Shown piece by piece: positions 16,113-22,697 of a DNA stretch of 34,313 nt. Source of the DNA: Armatimonadota bacterium (GTDB lineage Bacteria; Armatimonadota; Fimbriimonadia; Fimbriimonadales; Fimbriimonadaceae); NCBI GenBank assembly GCA_016125185.1, contig WGMG01000009.1:1-34313 (forward strand). Reading direction: 5' to 3'. Both the position numbers and the translations under genes were made by a program. The notes beneath the pieces are model-generated. The model searched no databases. It was not told the origin of the DNA and worked only from the letters and a program-made list of their open reading frames with translations. Position 1 is the stretch's first letter; the number at the start of each line of letters is the position of its first letter.

Positions 16113-16755
16113 TCGCCATGCTGATGCCATCGCCGATGGGCAGAAGCACTACGTCTACGCGATCGTCTTGGATCAGCTTCTCGTTGTAGGCGCGAAGCAC
16201 ATTCGTATTCTCTTCCTGGTTCTCGGGGTCGATGATGCGCCCAGCCCAGAGCACGTTGTCGCTGAGGATCAGCCCGCCTTTGCGCACCAGCTTAAGGCAC
16301 CGTTCAAAGTAGTTCGGCATGTTCGGCTTGTCGGGATCGATAAACGCGATATCGAACGGCGCAACCCCTTCGGCAATGAGTGAATCGAGCGTATCGAGAG
16401 CCGGACCAAGGCGAAGTTCGATATTGTCGCCGTAACCCGCCTTGCTCCAATACCGCTTCGCCACGTTGGTGAACTCCTCATTGATATCGCAAGCGACGAC
16501 TTTAGAATCCGGTCCCATCGCTTGGGCCACCACCAACGAACTGTAGCCGGTGAAGACGCCAATTTCGAGGTATCGCTTTGCCCCCGTCGCCTTGGCCAGC
16601 CAACCCATAAACAACCCTTGATCCGGACTGATTTGGTACCCGGCATCCGGCATTTGGGCGGTCTCTTCGCGCAGTTCGCGCAGGATGTCGGCTTCCTTCA
16701 GAGTGACCGATTCAATGTAGGTCTGCAGGGCAGGGTCGATAAAGCTCTTGGCCAT
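16102..16755 (-). CDS. Class I SAM-dependent O-methyltransferase (caffeoyl-CoA OMT/COMT-like family 3)
   Basis: This 217-residue protein has the family layout: an N-terminal helical cap with ISPDQGLFMGWLAK, then SAM motif I (YLEIGVFTGYSSLVVAQAM), the acidic VVACDINEE, the metal/substrate motif AFIDPDKPNMPNYFE, ILSDNVLWAGRI, and the typical C-terminal LPIGDGISMAIVK. Members methylate catechol-type hydroxyls using a divalent metal. The natural substrate is unknown. It is divergent from the ArsR-SRPBCC gene, so the palindrome at 16801-16820 may also affect it. Confidence 0.9.
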   Translation of the reverse strand: MAKSFIDPALQTYIESVTLKEADILRELREETAQMPDAGYQISPDQGLFMGWLAKATGAKRYLEIGVFTGYSSLVVAQAMGPDSKVVACDINEEFTNVAKRYWSKAGYGDNIELRLGPALDTLDSLIAEGVAPFDIAFIDPDKPNMPNYFERCLKLVRKGGLILSDNVLWAGRIIDPENQEENTNVLRAYNEKLIQDDRVDVVLLPIGDGISMAIVK

Positions 16756-16800
16756 TTCACTAGGTTATCCGTTTCAAGTGCAAAATACTTCTCACAAAAC

Positions 16801-16820
16801 ATGTTACTATTGAGTAACAT
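16801..16820. promoter_or_regulatory. Perfect palindromic operator abutting the ArsR-SRPBCC start codon
   Basis: ATGTTACT (16801-16808) and AGTAACAT (16813-16820) form a perfect 8-bp inverted repeat with a 4-nt spacer. It ends at the base before the ATG at 16821. Within it TGTTACTAT fits an extended -10 element (TGn-TACTAT), which would place the transcription start at or next to the ATG. This suggests a leaderless mRNA and an autoregulatory ArsR-type operator overlapping the promoter. Confidence 0.7.
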
Positions 16821-17618
16821 ATGAATATGGAAGACACCGCGGTTTGGAAAGCGCTCGCCGACGAAACGCGACGAGGTCTGCTCGATAGCTTGAAAAATCG
16901 GCCGGCGACCACCGGCGAGCTCTGCGAAGAGTTCGCTCACTTGGATCGCTGTACGATCATGAAGCACCTCTGTGTGCTTGAGCATTCGAACCTCATCACG
17001 TTTCGGCGCGAAGGCCGAAACCGCATGAACTTCCTAAACCCGGTTCAACTCCAAAAGATACATACGCGGTGGCTGACCAGCTACACCGCGCAACGGGCCC
17101 AGAGCCTGCTGAATTTGAAGGAGCGAGCCGAGGGGGTTGCGCCCGCTATGCCAATGGAAAACACCACAACACTCGAAACACGCGCGGCAAAGTACGCGTT
17201 CGACGTCGACATCAAAGCGCCAAAGGAGAAGGTCTGGAACCTTCTCACCAACGACTCGTCCTGGTTTCCCGACGCCTACAACTCCAATCCGCGCACCAAA
17301 GGGTTCGTGATGGAGCAGAAGGTCGGGGGCATCTTTTACGAGGATTACGGTGACGGAAACGGGAAGATGATGGGAATGGTCGTCGGCCTCGACGTGCCAA
17401 ATCGCGTCCAGGTCCAGGGTCCGGTCACCACCGACTTCGGCGGTCCCGCCACCCACATGTTCACCATGGAACTGGTCGAGACCGCCGACGGCTGTACCTT
17501 CAAGTTCGACGACGCTCTGTTCGGCGTCTTCCCGGACGAGCTTCTTCAGGGTCGCCAAGGCGCCTTTAGGGACTTGTTCGGAACCCATCTGAAGGCGGCA
17601 GCCGAGAAGGCTCTTTAG
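16821..17618 (+). CDS. ArsR-type HTH fused to an SRPBCC (AHSA1-like) domain
   Basis: The 265-residue protein joins an ArsR-like winged helix (about 1-95: WKALADETRRGLLDSLKNRPATTGELCEEF... RCTIMKHLCVLE... FRREGRNRMNFLN) to an SRPBCC/AHSA1 ligand-binding domain (about 120-265: YAFDVDIKAPKEKVWNLLTND ... CTFKFDDALFG). No ArsR metal-binding cysteine cluster is evident. The likely signal is therefore a hydrophobic ligand bound in the SRPBCC cavity (inference). The palindrome directly before the ATG, and the absence of a Shine-Dalgarno, point to autoregulation and leaderless translation. ATG 16827 is an alternative start. Confidence 0.85.
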   Translation: MNMEDTAVWKALADETRRGLLDSLKNRPATTGELCEEFAHLDRCTIMKHLCVLEHSNLITFRREGRNRMNFLNPVQLQKIHTRWLTSYTAQRAQSLLNLKERAEGVAPAMPMENTTTLETRAAKYAFDVDIKAPKEKVWNLLTNDSSWFPDAYNSNPRTKGFVMEQKVGGIFYEDYGDGNGKMMGMVVGLDVPNRVQVQGPVTTDFGGPATHMFTMELVETADGCTFKFDDALFGVFPDELLQGRQGAFRDLFGTHLKAAAEKAL

Positions 17619-17627
17619 CCTCCGACC

Positions 17628-18245
17628 TTACTGGGCGATGATGTTGTCCTTCAGGCAGGACATCTGAACCGCAAACTCTTCGGGGGTGACCAGCTTGGTT
17701 TCGCCCTCGAAGTAGGTCACGCGCATGGGATCGTCGCCCGTGTCCTCATAGATATGAGTCCAAAACATCGGCATCGTCGGACAATTCCATGTCGAGGAAA
17801 GGGCAACATGAAACACGCCGAACCGGCTGGACGTGTTGTACGCCGAGCCCGTCATCGCCTTCCAACTGATGAAATTGTGATCGGACGGCTGGGCAACATC
17901 CGGCACCGTGTCGATATTCGACGTACACAGTTCGCTTCCCGTCGATTCGGCCAGGAGCGCGCAGGTTCCCGGATACCAGTAGTGGCTGAGGGCCAGATCG
18001 TCGGTCGGCATCTTGCGCACTGACATCAGGTAGCGGTCGTAGTCGCTAATTGAGCTCGGAAAGTGGTCGTCATTCTGTCCGGCGTAGAGACTCACCGCCC
18101 CAAACAGCTTGTGGAGCCGAGCCATCTCGTTGTCGTACTTCAGCTTGTACTTGATCTGGTTTGCTATCGGCTTTCCGATGGCGTAGGCGACAGCGATCAG
18201 CAGACAGGTCACCAACAGCTCCCCGAAAAATGTCGACCGCCTCAT
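17628..18245 (-). CDS. Pseudopilin-like secreted/membrane protein with degenerate prepilin signal
   Basis: From ATG 18245 this is a 205-residue protein. Its N-terminus (MRRSTFFGELLVTCLLIAVAYAIG) has the pilin-style basic start, a glutamate and a hydrophobic helix, but lacks the canonical G-F-T-L-I-E cleavage site. YLMSVRKM, HYWYPGTCALLAE and a YFEGETKLVTPEEF tail resemble the H-X9-DG/DUF1559 group of pilin-like proteins. An in-frame extension to 18296 is possible. It is the last gene of the 21389-17628 cluster and converges on the ArsR-SRPBCC gene. Function is unknown. Confidence 0.65.
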   Translation of the reverse strand: MRRSTFFGELLVTCLLIAVAYAIGKPIANQIKYKLKYDNEMARLHKLFGAVSLYAGQNDDHFPSSISDYDRYLMSVRKMPTDDLALSHYWYPGTCALLAESTGSELCTSNIDTVPDVAQPSDHNFISWKAMTGSAYNTSSRFGVFHVALSSTWNCPTMPMFWTHIYEDTGDDPMRVTYFEGETKLVTPEEFAVQMSCLKDNIIAQ

Positions 18246-18384
18246 ACCGATAATCCGTACTCCCGCCCAGGCCTTTAGACGCGATCGAAGCGCCAATGAT
18301 CCATCAGACGGACACCAGCAATATTATCGGCTATCGGCACGCCAAAAATGACGAAAGCCCTTTCCAATTTCGATATAAAGTAAT

Positions 18385-18843
18385 TTACGGGTGGCTCGTT
18401 CGTAAATCGTCGATAATAAGAACATTGCCGGTCCACACAGAGTCGAGTCGTGCTTGCGACCATATTTCGACATCCGAATCGTTGTCCTTAACATTTATGG
18501 AGCCATCTCTATTAGTACCTAGTACTGCGACAAAGTGTTCATTTTCCAACTCCACGATCGCACCAGAGTACTTGCTTAGCATTTGGGGACAACTAAAGTG
18601 AAAGCCGTTTAATTGGAATCCAAAGTGTTTCGCCGTGGTCTTTAACTGGTCAAAGCTGACCAATCCGTCCTTCGTTGAAATGTTAGCCATTACTTCATCG
18701 TACGAAACGGGCCTACCGCTTTTACGCAACAAGGCAGTCAAACTACTAACACCGCATTGAAGAGTATTAGTTGCATGTCCACAACCGCAAAGCAGGGCTA
18801 ATACTATTAATGATCCTTGCGCCTTCGAAAAACAACCTTCCAT
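18385..18843 (-). CDS. C39-like cysteine peptidase, probable lipoprotein
   Basis: Counted from the upstream ATG at 18849 (154 residues), a hydrophobic leader ends in a lipobox-like L-C-G-C23. The rest resembles a peptidase C39 domain: QCGVSSLTALLRKSG with candidate nucleophile C32, GLVSFDQLKTTAKHFGF, EHFVAVLG with H105, and INVKDND with D122 as the third residue. C39 domains cut after double-glycine leaders and are usually fused to ABC exporters. This one is stand-alone and apparently exported. The oxyanion Gln six residues before Cys is not evident (Ala there). The chosen ATG 18843 removes two residues. It overlaps the upstream gene's end by 37 bp. Confidence 0.72.
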   Translation of the reverse strand: MEGCFSKAQGSLIVLALLCGCGHATNTLQCGVSSLTALLRKSGRPVSYDEVMANISTKDGLVSFDQLKTTAKHFGFQLNGFHFSCPQMLSKYSGAIVELENEHFVAVLGTNRDGSINVKDNDSDVEIWSQARLDSVWTGNVLIIDDLRTSHP

Positions 18844-19841
18844 AAGCAAGCCAACAGTAGCCCCGAGCCGGAGAGCACGAAGATATTTCCCAGGGCAAGG
18901 GAACTCTTGCCTCCGCCTTTGTGTCCCGCTTCACCCCAGTATACGAGATCGCCGTTCGCAGCTACTTTATATAGTCGTCCATCATCGGACCCAATAGTGG
19001 CAGACACAGGCATTTTCGGCACATCCGAAGGCCAATCATTTCCTGAGTAGGGCCTTACATTAACCAAATCCACTTCTGATGCCGTTCCCTCAGCTAATTG
19101 ACTGCCGTTGAATACTCCACTCCAAATATTAGCGCTTTTGGCAACCCAAACTCCGCTTATACGAATAAATTCATTGATATGGTAGCCTGAACGAACATTC
19201 TTTTCACGCAGTTCAATAGCAGAAGCAAGCATACCCTTTGATCTTAAAAGTGTTATTGTAATGTCCTCTCCGCGGTATTTGCCGGTCACTTCTATGGATT
19301 CTCCGCGGTCGCTTACAACTGGGGAATCAATTTCGTCTAGATGCTTCTCTATGGTCCCTCGCACCCAAACTCGCCCGATAGCGCCACTTGCATAAGCGAC
19401 ATCCCATCTTTCATCCAAGAAACCCGTCAAAAAACTCTGGTGCCCTTTGTCTGTTTTGAACATTTCGTATTTCAAGACGCTCCCATCGTGCGGTTCATTG
19501 ATTAGTAATCTGGTACCAGGCTCAACGCCGGGTTTTGTCTCTCGCACTTGCTTTTCAACGATCCAATTGCTTCCATTCAAGAGCCACCTGTATGAGCCTT
19601 CAAAAGCAATTCCTTGCCCAACGGGATCACTCAGTTTGGGCGCTTGCACGCTAAAATACTTTGTTGTTACTGTAGCCTCACCAATAATCTGTGAGCTATT
19701 GTCTTGCGCTAGGGCAATCTGCTTTTGGATATCTTGAATGCTTAAGGCAAAGGCCAACTCCGGCAATACCAAGAGCCAGATGGCTATGGAAAATACCGGA
19801 ATTAGCCGCCGCCCTCCAATTTTCATTGGAGGGTGAATCAT
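18807..19841 (-). CDS. Exported protein with C-terminal membrane anchor, function unknown
   Basis: This 344-residue protein begins with a signal peptide (GGRRLIPVFSIAIWLLVLPELAFA) and has a soluble, beta-rich body. It ends in a hydrophobic segment (LALGNIFVLSGSGLLLACLWKVVF) followed by RRRKDH, which fits a type I membrane protein facing the periplasm or cell surface. I recognise no family; the repeated beta-strand pattern loosely recalls LolA/LolB-like lipid carriers, but without a clear motif. The start (ATG 19841) shares one base with the stop of the cysteine-rich gene (TAATG), so translation is coupled. ATG 19826 is an alternative start. Confidence 0.68.
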   Translation of the reverse strand: MIHPPMKIGGRRLIPVFSIAIWLLVLPELAFALSIQDIQKQIALAQDNSSQIIGEATVTTKYFSVQAPKLSDPVGQGIAFEGSYRWLLNGSNWIVEKQVRETKPGVEPGTRLLINEPHDGSVLKYEMFKTDKGHQSFLTGFLDERWDVAYASGAIGRVWVRGTIEKHLDEIDSPVVSDRGESIEVTGKYRGEDITITLLRSKGMLASAIELREKNVRSGYHINEFIRISGVWVAKSANIWSGVFNGSQLAEGTASEVDLVNVRPYSGNDWPSDVPKMPVSATIGSDDGRLYKVAANGDLVYWGEAGHKGGGKSSLALGNIFVLSGSGLLLACLWKVVFRRRKDH

Positions 19842-20266
19842 TAGGAACCGCCCGAGGGAGGTGTATCGATGACGCAGGTCGAGGAAGTTGTGTAATCAGT
19901 CCTCGACACGGTCGTGCAAGCGGAGTCCGCGTAATACATCACCTCATTGCACGCTACGTCCGGCAGTGCAACACAAGTGTCAGAGCCTAAAGCCCATCCG
20001 CATTCAAGGTGACTATGCCAGACCTGCTTGTAGTAGATGTTGATTCCAAATTCATCGGTCCCGTAATACGTACATGGCACGGGCTGCTCATTGCAACCAA
20101 GTCGGCACGTTGAACCCGCCCCTCTGGTCAGGTTCATTTCAGCACGTGTCAACGGCCGACTTGTTGGCGAGTTGCTTTCAGTCTGCCTTGGCATTGTCGA
20201 GTATCCTGTGGCAACTAGACAAACCAGGGGTAAAACTATCACTATGTTAGTTATATTTCTCTTCAT
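19841..20266 (-). CDS. Exported cysteine-rich protein with double-glycine-like cleavage motif
   Basis: A 141-residue protein. Residues 4-22 form a hydrophobic signal segment, followed by a Ser/Thr/Pro-rich linker (25-38). Then comes PLTRAEMNLTRGAG, which matches the double-glycine leader pattern: L39 (-12), T40 (-11), E43 (-8), M44 (-7), G49 (-2), A50 (-1). The remaining 91 residues contain eight cysteines (C54 onward), enough for four disulfides. The neighbouring C39-like peptidase and MauE-like protein would suit a protein that is cleaved and oxidised outside the cytoplasm. No family is recognised. It sits between mauE-like and the anchored exported protein, with 11 bp and 1 bp junctions. 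Confidence 0.7.
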   Translation of the reverse strand: MKRNITNIVIVLPLVCLVATGYSTMPRQTESNSPTSRPLTRAEMNLTRGAGSTCRLGCNEQPVPCTYYGTDEFGINIYYKQVWHSHLECGWALGSDTCVALPDVACNEVMYYADSACTTVSRTDYTTSSTCVIDTPPSGGS

Positions 20267-20277
20267 GTTTCCTATTC

Positions 20278-20721
20278 TCAGTTAGAGATGTGTTGAGTTA
20301 CGTGTAAATTCCTCAAGCACTGAAAGGCAAGGGCACACGTAAGAACCGCAAAAGTTGCTGACTGCCATGGCGCAAGTTTTAGAAGGGCCCCAAAGCATGA
20401 GCACGGTGCCTTCAGATCTTGCAACCACCGCCAAAGGGAGTACCCAAACAGTAGCGATGAAAAGCCAGCGTAAGTGACGAATCCAAATGAAAGCGTTTTC
20501 CTAAGCATCAGAAGTACGGAGATCAGAAGTTCAACGAAAATTACACTATAAGCGACGACCTTAACTAATAGCGGCGGAAACAGACCAGACCTATCAATAG
20601 TTGCAATGATCTCCTGAGGATGCTGAACCTTCGTAATTGCAGCGACAATCATGACACCACCTAGGAAAATTCTTGAAGCGGGAACTACCCACCTCCATTT
20701 GGATTTCAGTACGAGCGCCAC
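20278..20721 (-). CDS. MauE/DoxX-like redox-associated membrane protein
   Basis: This 147-residue membrane protein has about four transmembrane segments: RIFLGGVMIVAAITKVQHP, VKVVAYSVIFVELLISVLLML, FVTYAGFSSLLFGYSLWRW and SATFAVLTCALAFQCL. The PCSCFG motif (C107, C109) before the last helix is typical of MauE/DoxX-type proteins that pass reducing or oxidising equivalents across the membrane. It is a good candidate for helping disulfide formation in the eight-cysteine product of the next gene. Its start overlaps the prepilin-like gene by 16 bp. Confidence 0.82.
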   Translation of the reverse strand: MALVLKSKWRWVVPASRIFLGGVMIVAAITKVQHPQEIIATIDRSGLFPPLLVKVVAYSVIFVELLISVLLMLRKTLSFGFVTYAGFSSLLFGYSLWRWLQDLKAPCSCFGALLKLAPWQSATFAVLTCALAFQCLRNLHVTQHISN

Positions 20722-21389
20722 GCCACCTCTAAGCCGGAGTGAGTCAACAACTTGACATGCCCGTCGGCGAAAGCAATCTCGTACCGATAATCGAACACTT
20801 TAGCCTGAAAGTCGTCCAGGCTATCTGATGCCAGCGCAACGAGAGAAGTCCCATGCCAGTGACCAGCCAGATCGGCCAAAGTATTTACCTTCGATGGGTC
20901 CTTAAGCCCCGTGTCTTGCGCACCCACCAAACCAAGTTCTGTTCGATACTCGTAGCTGCTACCACATGCCTCATAGACAGACGGAGTAAACTCCATTTTC
21001 TCAGGAAAGGCGCTTTCTACGACATTGGTACCTGAATCTTCAGGGCAGCGAAAAGTTGCAAAGGATTTAGTGTATGGCATAAGGATGTGATGCAATAGCG
21101 GCACCGATTCAATTTGAGCCGCGGGCGGGAAGGATCCTGGACGCACCAAATCAGCGCAATCTTTTCCTCTGGGAAAGACATTGTCATTGTCGGCTGAATA
21201 TAGTAGAATTGCATTGCTTATTTGGGACAGATTTGCAGTGCATACTGTTCTTTTAGAGGCTCGTTTAGCAGAAGTAATTACTGGCATCAGGAGTCCGGTC
21301 AGGATAAGAAGCACGCTGACGACAATCATTAATTCTATCATTGTGAAACCACTCACTTCCCCTCTCTTGGTCTTACGTACAGCAGACAT
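20706..21389 (-). CDS. Prepilin-type N-terminal cleavage domain protein (DUF1559/H-X9-DG-like)
   Basis: From ATG 21389 this is a 227-residue protein with a canonical class III signal (G14-F15-T-M-I-E19 followed by LMIVVSVLLILTGLLMPVI) for prepilin peptidase. The body contains NLSQISNAILLYSADND, and the C-terminus reads AFADGHVKLL, as in the prepilin-associated H-X9-DG proteins abundant in planctomycetes and armatimonads. The His of H-X9-DG appears replaced by Phe. A longer frame to 21461 is possible. It is the first gene of the cluster. A pilus or type II-like assembly is needed for such proteins and is not encoded here. Confidence 0.85.
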   Translation of the reverse strand: MSAVRKTKRGEVSGFTMIELMIVVSVLLILTGLLMPVITSAKRASKRTVCTANLSQISNAILLYSADNDNVFPRGKDCADLVRPGSFPPAAQIESVPLLHHILMPYTKSFATFRCPEDSGTNVVESAFPEKMEFTPSVYEACGSSYEYRTELGLVGAQDTGLKDPSKVNTLADLAGHWHGTSLVALASDSLDDFQAKVFDYRYEIAFADGHVKLLTHSGLEVAWRSY

Positions 21390-21769
21390 CGCCCTATAAC
21401 TCACGCTCCAGCATTTTCGTGCCTTCTTTCTTCCTCGCACGGTACCAACAACACGGGACAAGTTGTACCCTTCAAATAGAAATCAACACGTGATTGACAT
21501 TATAACGTATTTTCCAGGAAATTATCGCAATTGCAGCATTTTTGATTCTTTGTGAATTGAACAGTCGGCAGGCGAGGTTCCATGTTACAGTCGTTGGCAA
21601 CAAGTCGCCCTGTAACACATGAGAAGGTTATCTCCAAAGTGCTTGATCTTCCCTCGGGCAACAACCAGAGTGCCTTGACCTCAAGCCAAGGACTGAAGCT
21701 CACAGATGTTAGCCGAAAGCTGAATTGAGCGACAAGTGATTTGAAGCTTCCAATGATTTTTCCTTCTGA
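21390..21769. other. AT-rich intergenic region upstream of the accessory cluster
   Basis: This 380-bp gap presumably contains the promoter of the accessory operon reading leftward, but no single -35/-10 pair stands out. A minus-strand open frame of about 100 codons (21500-21811) includes CCNC and looks beta-rich. Its only ATG lies in the rpsI hairpin and it has no Shine-Dalgarno, so I do not call it a gene. It may be a decayed fragment. Confidence 0.4.
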
Positions 21770-21813
21770 TAATGTATTACGGGCCCACACAGAAGAGGGC
21801 CCGTAATACATTA
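21770..21813. terminator. 17-bp perfect inverted repeat after rpsI
   Basis: Arms 21770-21786 and 21797-21813 are perfect reverse complements of 17 bp (core GGGCCCGTAATACATTA) around a 10-nt loop. The hairpin lies 18 bases past the rpsI stop and probably terminates or stabilises the ribosomal transcript. Neither strand has a T run next to it, so it is not a standard intrinsic terminator. Confidence 0.6.
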
Positions 21814-21831
21814 TCGAGTAGGACTGAGTTC

Positions 21832-22227
21832 TCAGCGCTTAACGAACTGGAAGCCACGTCGCGCTTTCTTGCGGCCGTACTTCTTACGTTCCTTCACTCG
21901 CGCGTCGCGGGTCATGTAACCCTGCGAGCGCAGGTCCTTCTTGAACTCTTCGTCGACGGTCACTAGGGCGCGAGAGATGCCGAGGCGGATCGCACCGGCC
22001 TGACCGGAGATACCGCCGCCTTTGGCCGTCGCCACGACGTCGTACTTCGCGTCGAGACCGAGGTGAACCAACGGGCTCTTGACGAGGATTTCGAGAACGG
22101 GACGACCCAAGTATTCCTTAAAGTCCTTTCCGTTGATGATGATATTGCCCTCGCCTGGCTTGAGCCAAACTCGCGCAACGGCGCTCTTTCGTCGCCCGGT
22201 TCCATAGTTCTGCTGTTTAGCTGCCAT
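21832..22227 (-). CDS. rpsI: 30S ribosomal protein S9
   Basis: This is a 131-residue S9 protein of the small subunit head, whose C-terminal tail reaches the P-site tRNA. The start YGTGRRKSAVARVWLKPG, the central AKGGGISGQAGAIRLGISRAL and the basic C-terminus ending FQFVKR are diagnostic. It follows rplM by 3 bp, the near-universal L13-S9 pair, and is the last gene of the ribosomal cluster. Confidence 0.98.
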   Translation of the reverse strand: MAAKQQNYGTGRRKSAVARVWLKPGEGNIIINGKDFKEYLGRPVLEILVKSPLVHLGLDAKYDVVATAKGGGISGQAGAIRLGISRALVTVDEEFKKDLRSQGYMTRDARVKERKKYGRKKARRGFQFVKR

Positions 22228-22230
22228 GCC

Positions 22231-22674
22231 TTATTTGTTCTCCTTCTTGATGCTGTAAGGTTGCGGATTCTGTGCTTCGTGCGGGTGCTCGGCACCAGCA
22301 TAGACTTTGCACTTCTTGAAAATCGCCTTGCCCAGCTTGGTCTTCGGGCACATTCCCCAGATCGCCTTTTCGACGAGCTTGACGGGGTCGTTCTCCAGCA
22401 TCTCGCCGCGGGCCACGTTCTTGAGACCGCCCGGCCAACCCGAGTGCCAGTAGATGAGCTCCTCTTTCTTGTTGCCGGTCAAAACGGCCTGAGAAGCGTT
22501 GATCACAACCACGAAGTCTCCGCAATCCTGGTTGTATTCGAAAGTAGGTTTATTCTTGCCACGAAGAAGCTGTGCGACTTGTCCAGCGAGACGACCCACG
22601 GGGACGCCGGCAGCGTCCACCACGTACCATTTTCGCTCGATCGAGCCACCCTTATTGGTGAATGTTCGATTCAT
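22231..22674 (-). CDS. rplM: 50S ribosomal protein L13
   Basis: This is a 147-residue L13, an early-assembly 50S protein. The motifs RKWYVVDAAGVPVGRLAGQVAQLLRGKNKP, GDFVVVINA and KVYAGAEHPHEAQNPQ are typical. It lies between truA and rpsI in a standard arrangement. A short A/T-rich leader (22675-22697) separates it from truA. Confidence 0.98.
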   Translation of the reverse strand: MNRTFTNKGGSIERKWYVVDAAGVPVGRLAGQVAQLLRGKNKPTFEYNQDCGDFVVVINASQAVLTGNKKEELIYWHSGWPGGLKNVARGEMLENDPVKLVEKAIWGMCPKTKLGKAIFKKCKVYAGAEHPHEAQNPQPYSIKKENK

Positions 22675-22697
22675 CTTTTTCTATCCTTATTCTTTTT

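Noticed and set aside
18246-18384. tRNA or small RNA between the C39-like and pseudopilin genes
   Set aside because: No cloverleaf or conserved TTCGA arm could be found.
21500-21811. Possible 103-residue minus-strand gene ending in a CCNC-containing tail
   Set aside because: Its only ATG lies inside the rpsI stem-loop, there is no Shine-Dalgarno, and the frame is the rpsI frame continued past its stop. Kept only as a possible decayed fragment.
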